A stretch of 7,447 nucleotides of DNA from contig JAJDCT010000364.1 in assembly GCA_029260695.1 (NCBI GenBank), positions 1 to 7,447 of the forward strand, written 5' to 3'. Made by a program: the position numbers and the translations under genes. The notes beneath the pieces were generated by a model. The model was not told where the DNA came from, did no database searches, and saw only the letters and a list, made by a program, of their open reading frames with translations. Positions 1 to 5,481 of the stretch are shown here, piece after piece (positions within the stretch are counted from its first letter, which is position 1; each line of letters opens with the position of its first letter). This DNA comes from Phycisphaeraceae bacterium (GTDB taxonomy: Bacteria > Planctomycetota > Phycisphaerae > Phycisphaerales > Phycisphaeraceae).

Positions 1-523
1 GTTCGCGGTCCATTTCGACCGGAAGATGGTCGACGACTACTGGACAGAGCCCGACCTCTGGTACCTCTACGACGGGCGTTGGCTGCTTAAGCGTGACCAT
101 GAGAACAAGACCGCCGTGCGTTACCAACTCGTCCCCGACGACGCGGAGGCAGGCGGAGCCATGGAACTGGGCGAGGGCCCGTTCCCGATCCCGCTGAACC
201 TCAAGAAAGACAAGGTGCTTGCCCGGTTCGAGGTCGAGGTAGCCCCCCCTTCAGAGGACGATCAGGAAAACAGCGTCCACCTGCAACTGACACCCAAAGA
301 AGGCCACGAAACCGATCTAACTGTGATCGACCTTTGGTTCGACCGTGATTCGCTGCTACCTGTCCAGGTATCCACGCTGGATGACTCCGAGACGCAGACA
401 ATTGTGCGCCTGATCGAGACGCAAGCCAACGCAGAACTGCCCGACGAATCCTTCGACACCTCACTACCCACCGAGCCGGGCTGGCAAACGGATGAGAACC
501 GGATCGACGTCGAGGGAGAGTAG
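1..523 (+). CDS. LolA-like outer membrane lipoprotein carrier domain protein (5' partial)
   Basis: Only the C-terminal part is present. The reading frame is open from the first complete codon (bases 2-4, reading FAVHFDRKMVDDYW) to TAG at 521-523, about 173 residues, so the ATG at 26 is probably internal. Seen: a run with YLYDGRWLLKRD, then LGEGPFPIPLNLKKD, then LARFEVEV, VHLQLTPKEG, IDLWFDRDSLLPVQV and a closing PGW. These alternate as short beta-strand-like segments, as expected for the half-barrel of the LolA/LolB fold, and I associate the LGEGPFP and DLWFDR wording with planctomycete LolA-like proteins. LolA family members bind lipid or lipoprotein acyl chains in the periplasm and ferry them to the outer membrane; here that role is inferred from fold resemblance. 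The N-terminal signal peptide would lie upstream of the window. The end is acidic (DENRIDVEGE). The gene converges on the aminotransferase gene with 2 bp between stops. It could instead be an uncharacterised lipid-binding protein of the same fold. Confidence 0.62.
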   Translation, partial: FAVHFDRKMVDDYWTEPDLWYLYDGRWLLKRDHENKTAVRYQLVPDDAEAGGAMELGEGPFPIPLNLKKDKVLARFEVEVAPPSEDDQENSVHLQLTPKEGHETDLTVIDLWFDRDSLLPVQVSTLDDSETQTIVRLIETQANAELPDESFDTSLPTEPGWQTDENRIDVEGE

Positions 524-525
524 GC

Positions 526-1674
526 TTACGGCAACGCGTCGATTACGCGATCCATCTGCTCAACTGTGTTGTAGAAGTGCGGGCTCACCCGCAGCTTGCC
601 CTCGCGCAGCGCGATGATGATCTTCTTCTGCTCCAGCTCGTGGACGATCTTGCGGTGGCTTTCGACTCCGCCCACATGTTCGGGGGCATTGAAAATCACG
701 ATCCCGCTGCGTTCGTCAGGATCGGTACGCGGGGTGAAAACCTCGTAACCTTTCTGAGCCACCCCTTCGCAGAAATGAGTGGTCAGCGTGTCGACCCGCT
801 TCCACACATTCTCGATCCCGATTTCCAAGAGCAGGTCGATGCTCGCCCCCAGGCTGTGGATGCCCGGGAGGTTCCAACTCCCCGGCTCGAACCGTCGCGC
901 GTCCGGCTGAAACTCGAAGCGGTAGTCGCCATAGTTGTCGGCATCGACCATGTTCATCCACCCGACAACCGAAGGCCTAAGCAGCCGACAAAGCTCCTCC
1001 CGACAATAAAAAATCCCCGCGCCCTCCGGGCCGAGCATCCACTTGTGCCCGTCGGCCGAAAGAAAATCGATCCCCATCCCTAGCACGTCCACCGGCAGCA
1101 CGCCCACGCTCTGGATCGCATCCACGCACAGATGCCCCCCCGCCATGTGGACCATCTTGCTGATCGGTTTGAGGTCGATCCGATGGCCGGAGGCGAATTG
1201 CACGTGCGAGATTGAGACGACCCGCGTGTGGTTGGTGATCGCGTCGCAGACGTCCTGGATGTTGATCCGCCCGTCGGCCCCCTGCTTCACCTCGATCAGC
1301 TCAACGCCCAGGCGTTTGAGGTTTTCCCAGGGGTAGCGGTTCGCCGGGTACTCGACGTTGGTGATGACGACGTTGTCGCCTGGCTCAAAATCTAATCCGT
1401 TGGCGACCAAAGACAGGCCGGACGACGTATTAGGGATAAAGGCGATCTCGCGGTGGCTGTCTGCGTTAATCAGCTTCGCGGCGGCCCGCTTGACCTCGTT
1501 GGCACGCTTGTACCAGCCGGCGTCGACGTAGGCGATCGATTCGGCCTGGCCCGCAAAGGTACGCAGGGCATCGGCGGCCGGCCCACTGATCGGGGCGACC
1601 CCCGCATGGTTGAGGAATACCATCTCCTGGAGGATCGGGAACGTGTCGGAGTAGTCCTTCTGCAAGTCTGTCAT
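526..1674 (-). CDS. Class V aminotransferase-fold PLP-dependent enzyme (cysteine desulfurase/isopenicillin N epimerase-like)
   Basis: The 382-residue protein is the usual full length for this fold-type I family. Seen: the N-terminal FLNHAGVAPIS segment (residues 20-30), a phosphate-binding NTSSGLS (82-88), SHVQFASGHRID (156-167), a VDAIQSVG segment (184-191) whose Asp185 would contact the pyridine nitrogen, and SADGHKWMLGPEG (206-218), where Lys211 is the expected Schiff-base lysine. The C-terminal LRVSPHFYNT (361-370) supplies the Arg expected to bind the substrate carboxylate. SufS-type cysteine desulfurases carry a loop with a catalytic Cys shortly before this Arg; here that stretch reads IIALREGK, with no Cys, so sulfur transfer is unlikely and the substrate is unknown. 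Start: ATG at 1674, giving MTDLQKDYSD, fits the family. The frame stays open to 2010, but the extra 112 residues are Arg/Gly/Ala-rich and overlap the next gene. No Shine-Dalgarno is visible. The protein is presumably cytosolic. It is divergent from the TPR-peptidase gene. Confidence 0.88.
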   Translation of the reverse strand: MTDLQKDYSDTFPILQEMVFLNHAGVAPISGPAADALRTFAGQAESIAYVDAGWYKRANEVKRAAAKLINADSHREIAFIPNTSSGLSLVANGLDFEPGDNVVITNVEYPANRYPWENLKRLGVELIEVKQGADGRINIQDVCDAITNHTRVVSISHVQFASGHRIDLKPISKMVHMAGGHLCVDAIQSVGVLPVDVLGMGIDFLSADGHKWMLGPEGAGIFYCREELCRLLRPSVVGWMNMVDADNYGDYRFEFQPDARRFEPGSWNLPGIHSLGASIDLLLEIGIENVWKRVDTLTTHFCEGVAQKGYEVFTPRTDPDERSGIVIFNAPEHVGGVESHRKIVHELEQKKIIIALREGKLRVSPHFYNTVEQMDRVIDALP

Positions 1675-1721
1675 GGGAAAAGCCGATCTAAAAATACAGA
1701 TAATCACACTCGGGCTCACAC
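1675..1721. promoter_or_regulatory. Divergent intergenic control region between the PLP enzyme and TPR-metallopeptidase genes
   Basis: These 47 bp separate two outward-facing start codons and must hold or overlap both promoters unless transcription begins inside the neighbouring genes. The stretch is markedly AT-richer than its surroundings in the middle (about 1686-1706). On the plus strand GATAAT at 1699-1704 resembles a -10 box and would give a leader of only about 10 nt; no good -35 lies 17 bp upstream. On the minus strand TATTTT within 1690-1697 is a weaker -10 candidate. Neither start has a purine-rich Shine-Dalgarno. The position of the region is certain; the individual boxes are guesses. 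Confidence 0.4.
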
Positions 1722-4424
1722 ATGATAAATCGGATACCTCTGACCTGCCTGCTCCTAGCCGCCCTGCTTGGCCTCCCCGCCGCAGTGATCGGAGATGAAG
1801 CAGGCAAGCCCACCGCCCCAATGGATTCCCCGCTACCTTCGGGCCCGCAGGCTCCCCCACTGCTCCCCCCGATCGAGCCTTCGCCGCTGGTGCAGATGCT
1901 GATCGACGACCCGCTGAACGAAGCACAGACCCGGACCGACCTGCTGATCTTCCACGGCCGATGGGACAGCCTGCCCGACGAGGCGGAGCTGTCCACAAAC
2001 CAGCTCGCAATGATGGCGCTGCTACGCTACGAGTTGGACGCCCCCGTTTTGATCGACGACCAGACGGATGTGCTGCTGCGTGCCAGGGCGGCGTTGGAAC
2101 GCGGCGAACCAGCAGATGCGATCACTTTGCTTATGGACGAAGATACCGCACGGGCGGCGCTGCTGGCTTCGCGCGCTTACGAGCAACTGGGCCAGACCGC
2201 GCAGGCCGTGGCCGTGTTGACCCCCTGGCGTGAGAAGCTGCGCAGCGATGAGATCAACGACGCAGCCGAACTCACCGCGGCTGCACAGGGGTTGGCGGCA
2301 CTGGCCCGGCTGGAGGGCAGGCCTGCGCAGGACTACCAACTAGCGCTGAACCTGCTGGGTCGAGTCCGGCAGGAATTGGACCCGGCGTACTGGCCGGCCC
2401 TGATCGCTGAGGCCGACCTGCTGATCGACAAGGACAACGCGAAAGAGGGTGTCGAGGCCCTGATGGCAGCGCTCGAACTCAACGGGCGCTGCGCCGAGGC
2501 ATGGACGAGGCTGGGAAGGCTGGCGGTCAACGGCTACGCCTTCGATCGCGCAGGCGCGGTCGTCGAGAAACTCAAAGCTATCAACCCATCGAACCCGTTG
2601 GCAGACCTGATCCAAGCGCGGAGCCTGCTGCAGCAGCGCGATATTGCCGGGGCACGTGCGATCATCGAGGCGGGGCTTTCTCGCTACCCCAGCCACCGGG
2701 AGTTGTTGGCCCTCAACGCCGCGGCCCTGGCATTAACGTACGACGACCAGACGACGCAGGCGGCGTTTGCTCGCTTTGAGGAGGTCTCCCCGGGCAACCC
2801 GCTGGCGGCCTACACCACGGGGGCTTACCTCGCCTCGGCACGTCAGTATGAAGAAGCCGAGGGGCGGCTCCGTGAGGCCGTGGCACTGGCACCGAATTGG
2901 CCCAAGCCACGGATCGAACTGGGGCTGTTGCTCATGCAGGCCGCCCACGACGAAGACGCGCAGCAGGAGCTTGCGGCCGCGACCCGGCTGGACCCCTTCA
3001 ACAAGCGGGCCGCGAACCAGTTGGCCATGCTCAACGACCTGCTCGCCTATGACAAGATCGAAACCGAGCATTTTCTGATCCGCTACAAGCCCGGCATCGA
3101 CGAGGCGCTAGCCCGGGACATGCCTGAAAAACTCGAAGCGATCTACCGTGATGTCACCGCCGCGTTTGACCACAAACCCGAACGCATCACCCGCATCGAC
3201 TTGATGCCGGACGAGCAGCATTTCGCGGTGCGCATCACCGGGATGCCGGACATCTGGACCATCGCCGCGGCGACCGGTGACGCGATCGCCATGACCCCGC
3301 CGCGCGAGGGCTCAGGGCAGCACGGCGGGTACGACTGGCCCAACGTCGTCCGCCACGAGTTCGTCCACACCGTCACACTCGACCAGACCCGAAACCGCGT
3401 CCCGCACTGGTTCACCGAGGCGTGCGCCGTTTCGCAGGAGACGGCCGGGCGTTCCTACGACACCTGCCGGCTGCTCGCCGAGGCGTTGCATAAGCAGAAG
3501 CTGTTCCCGTTGGACCAGATTAATTGGGGTTTCATCCGCCCCAAGACACCCGCCGACCGGCCGCTGGCGTACGCACAATCCGATTGGATGCTCGAATACA
3601 TCGCTGTGCGCTTCGGGCACCGGGCGATCATCGACCTGCTGGAGCTTTACGGCCAGGGCGTACCCGATACCGACGCACTCGAGCAGGTCACCGGCGAGTC
3701 GGCGCAGGCGTTCATGTCGGGATTCAAGGCCTGGGCCGGGGACGAAGTCAGTCGGTGGGGTCTTGCGCTGTCACCTACATCGGATCGGCTTAACGAAGTC
3801 CTCAGCGGCCGGGGCAAACCCACCCATCCCGAAGAACTCGACGCGCTCATTGAACAGTACCCCCGCCACCCCGACCTCCTGAAGCTCATCGCGGTCCGGG
3901 CCCTGAACAAGCCCGACGCGCAGGCGGCCCGCCGTGCGGTGTTGCGTTACGCGGACACCCGGCCGGTCGACCCCTGGCCGCACCGGGCGCTGGTCGAATT
4001 GGCGTTAGCCCAAGGCGCATTGGCCGAGGCGATCGGTTCGCTTGAGTACCTCGATCAATTGGAGCCGGTGTCGGGGCGCTGGGCGCACGAGCTGGCCAAG
4101 ACCTATCGCCAAGCCGGGCGCTACAGCCAGGCACTGGGAGCGATAGAACGGGCGATTGACCGCGAGCCCTACAACGCAGGCTACCGCGAACTCGCGGCGG
4201 CGATCTCACTACAGTCAAACAACGCCGAGCGTGCGTTGCATCACGTCTACGCAGCCGGGGTCATCGAGCCCGATCGTGCGATCCACCAGATCCGTCTTGC
4301 CGCGTTGTATCAGAAGTTGGGCCAACCGGACGACGCGGACACGGCGGCACGAAAAGCAATGGGGCTGGATGAGAACGCCCCGGTACAGAAGTTTTTAAAT
4401 GATTCACCCGGCGACGACCTCTAA
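1722..4424 (+). CDS. Exported TPR-repeat protein with an internal gluzincin (peptidase MA-like) metallopeptidase domain
   Basis: 900 residues. The N terminus (MINRIPLTCL then LLAALLGLPAAVIG) is a signal peptide, probably cut after Gly24; no Cys follows, so it is not an evident lipoprotein. A Pro-rich stretch follows (30-55). Residues about 140-440 hold TPR-like helical pairs, clearest at 222-255, 259-290, 292-325, 360-394 and 395-428. Residues about 446-675 form the peptidase domain: HEFVH at 545-549 supplies two zinc-ligand His and the catalytic Glu546, and PHWFTEA (561-567) supplies the third ligand Glu566, the gluzincin arrangement; AQSDWMLEYIAVRFG (618-632) matches the helix that follows in peptidase MA-type domains. 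More TPR-like units follow at 751-782, 786-818, 819-850 and 853-885. The likely role is a periplasmic or envelope peptidase held in a protein-protein scaffold; the substrate is unknown. The start choice rests on the signal peptide. The gene is convergent with ispD, 65 bp between stops. The architecture is well supported; proteolytic activity is inferred. Confidence 0.88.
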   Translation: MINRIPLTCLLLAALLGLPAAVIGDEAGKPTAPMDSPLPSGPQAPPLLPPIEPSPLVQMLIDDPLNEAQTRTDLLIFHGRWDSLPDEAELSTNQLAMMALLRYELDAPVLIDDQTDVLLRARAALERGEPADAITLLMDEDTARAALLASRAYEQLGQTAQAVAVLTPWREKLRSDEINDAAELTAAAQGLAALARLEGRPAQDYQLALNLLGRVRQELDPAYWPALIAEADLLIDKDNAKEGVEALMAALELNGRCAEAWTRLGRLAVNGYAFDRAGAVVEKLKAINPSNPLADLIQARSLLQQRDIAGARAIIEAGLSRYPSHRELLALNAAALALTYDDQTTQAAFARFEEVSPGNPLAAYTTGAYLASARQYEEAEGRLREAVALAPNWPKPRIELGLLLMQAAHDEDAQQELAAATRLDPFNKRAANQLAMLNDLLAYDKIETEHFLIRYKPGIDEALARDMPEKLEAIYRDVTAAFDHKPERITRIDLMPDEQHFAVRITGMPDIWTIAAATGDAIAMTPPREGSGQHGGYDWPNVVRHEFVHTVTLDQTRNRVPHWFTEACAVSQETAGRSYDTCRLLAEALHKQKLFPLDQINWGFIRPKTPADRPLAYAQSDWMLEYIAVRFGHRAIIDLLELYGQGVPDTDALEQVTGESAQAFMSGFKAWAGDEVSRWGLALSPTSDRLNEVLSGRGKPTHPEELDALIEQYPRHPDLLKLIAVRALNKPDAQAARRAVLRYADTRPVDPWPHRALVELALAQGALAEAIGSLEYLDQLEPVSGRWAHELAKTYRQAGRYSQALGAIERAIDREPYNAGYRELAAAISLQSNNAERALHHVYAAGVIEPDRAIHQIRLAALYQKLGQPDDADTAARKAMGLDENAPVQKFLNDSPGDDL

Positions 4425-4489
4425 CATCAGAAACCCAAGACGCAGGGTTGGTTGAGCAAAAAGCGTAGCGGTTCATTAAGCAGGGGCCC

Positions 4490-5344
4490 TCATTCGTCGT
4501 CGTCATCCGCAAACAGACGCTTCTTTGCGAGTTGACCGGCCTGCGATTTCGCCCGTTTGAGCAGCAGGGCCTCGGCCAGCTCGGCGTCGCTGGGGTAGGT
4601 GATTTTCAGGTTCGTCGATTCGCCCTCTACCACATGCACCGACTCGCCCAGCGCCTCGATCAGTTGCGCATCGTCAGTGATGCTCTTGGGATCAACCTTG
4701 CCGTCGGTGATCCGCTGGTACGCCCTACGAAGCAGCCCCACTTCAAATACTTGGGGGGTCTGCACCTCAACCAAACCTCGTCGGTCGACCGTCTGAACAA
4801 CACGTCGGGTAATCACCTCATCCCTGCCGGCCGAGCCCAGGATCGCATCGAGTGGGTCGGCTTCGTCCGGCTGTGTGTCGGCGTCTTCGACACGTTTGAG
4901 TGTGGAACCGACATCACAGCCGGGGATCACGGCGTCGAACCGCGACGCGGCCAGGAACACACGGTCGATCAGCGCTTCGCTTGTCAACGGCCGGGCGGCA
5001 TCGTGGACAGCCACATGCGTAGCATCGTCATCCACCGCATCCAGCGCCCTGGCGACGGTCTGCCACCGCTCGGTTTCGCCGCCGGCAACGACGGTGACGC
5101 CAAGAAACCCAAGCTTGTCACCCCACCTAAAAAGAAAGTCGTCAAGCCCGCTAGGAGAGACGGCGAGGATCACACGTCCCACATCATTGCGCCGGACAAA
5201 CAACTCAACCGCGTGCAGGAAAGCGGGCTTACCGACCAGGTCTGACTCGACCTTGCTCGGTGCGGGATTCTTTGCGCCTTGGACAAACCGGGTGCCCGAC
5301 CCGGCAGCCGGGAGGATGACCGATACGTTCATCTGATCAATCAT
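4490..5344 (-). CDS. ispD: 2-C-methyl-D-erythritol 4-phosphate cytidylyltransferase
   Basis: IspD joins CTP and MEP to give CDP-methylerythritol and pyrophosphate, an early step of the MEP isoprenoid pathway in the cytosol. The 284-residue protein shows the family motifs in order: ILPAAGSGTRF (10-20; Arg19 in the CTP-binding loop), SKVESDLVGKPAF (30-42; Lys31), GGETERWQTVARAL (88-101), AVHDAARPL (112-120; Asp115), VQTVDRRGLVEVQTPQVF (183-200), ITDDAQLIEALG (222-233) and NLKITYPSD (245-253; Lys247). It is longer than the E. coli enzyme (236 residues), mainly through an acidic insert at about 151-180 and a tail ending DDDDE. The Arg19-Lys31 spacing is also about five residues wider than usual. 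The annotated start is the ATG at 5344; a second in-frame ATG at 5332 (MNVSVILPAAG) fits the family start equally well, and neither has a Shine-Dalgarno. It follows sppA on the same strand after a 137-bp gap containing a hairpin, so it is probably transcribed on its own. No ispF is fused or adjacent within the window. Confidence 0.95.
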   Translation of the reverse strand: MIDQMNVSVILPAAGSGTRFVQGAKNPAPSKVESDLVGKPAFLHAVELFVRRNDVGRVILAVSPSGLDDFLFRWGDKLGFLGVTVVAGGETERWQTVARALDAVDDDATHVAVHDAARPLTSEALIDRVFLAASRFDAVIPGCDVGSTLKRVEDADTQPDEADPLDAILGSAGRDEVITRRVVQTVDRRGLVEVQTPQVFEVGLLRRAYQRITDGKVDPKSITDDAQLIEALGESVHVVEGESTNLKITYPSDAELAEALLLKRAKSQAGQLAKKRLFADDDDE

Positions 5345-5368
5345 ACGATTTGCTACTGAAACTGTGGT

Positions 5369-5374
5369 GTTATA
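5369..5374 (-). promoter_or_regulatory. Candidate -10 box for ispD
   Basis: On the minus strand TATAAC lies 24 bases before the ATG at 5344, in the only 50 bp between that ATG and the hairpin. No recognisable -35 sits 16-18 bp upstream, where the hairpin 3' arm and its short T run fall. The suggestion rests on one hexamer and on position: if the hairpin terminates sppA transcription, ispD needs its own promoter here. Confidence 0.2.
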
Positions 5375-5394
5375 GCTCGGTCATTAGGGAGAAA

Positions 5395-5412
5395 CCCCCG
5401 GCAAGCCGGGGG
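5395..5412 (-). terminator. GC-rich hairpin, probable terminator of sppA
   Basis: A perfect inverted repeat of eight bases, CCCCCGGC and GCCGGGGG, is separated by two bases (in practice a 7-bp stem with a 4-base loop). Read on the minus strand it lies about 70 nt after the sppA stop and is followed by TTTCTCCCT, a short and imperfect U run; on the plus strand no T run follows, so the orientation matches sppA. The stem is strong, but the weak U tract leaves room for another role, such as an RNA 3'-end stabiliser or a dispersed palindromic repeat. Confidence 0.6.
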
Positions 5413-5481
5413 CTAAGGGGCGATTCACGATAGCCACAGGTCAACCAGAAACCTAAATAAATCGACCTGCAGGATAGCGTA

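Noticed and set aside
26..28. ATG as the true start of the LolA-like gene
   Set aside because: The frame is open upstream to the window edge, and a start here would remove the signal peptide and the first half of the fold. The gene is more likely cut by the window.
577..1083. A 168-residue open frame on the plus strand
   Set aside because: It is antisense to the well-supported PLP enzyme and resembles no family.
526..1674. Calling the PLP enzyme SufS or IscS
   Set aside because: The cysteine-bearing loop before the conserved Arg is absent, and no iron-sulfur assembly genes are nearby.
1675..2010. A 112-residue N-terminal extension of the PLP enzyme reading frame on the minus strand
   Set aside because: It is Arg/Gly/Ala/Ser-rich without family resemblance, and overlaps the signal peptide and first part of the TPR-peptidase gene. 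The family N terminus begins at the ATG at 1674.
4432..4449. AACCC/GGGTT inverted repeat between the TPR-peptidase gene and ispD as a bidirectional terminator
   Set aside because: Only a 5-bp stem with an 8-base loop and no T run on either side; this is expected by chance.
4532..5245. A 237-residue open frame on the plus strand
   Set aside because: It lies wholly antisense to ispD, whose motifs are clear, and its translation has no recognisable motif. It is a by-product of GC-rich codon use.
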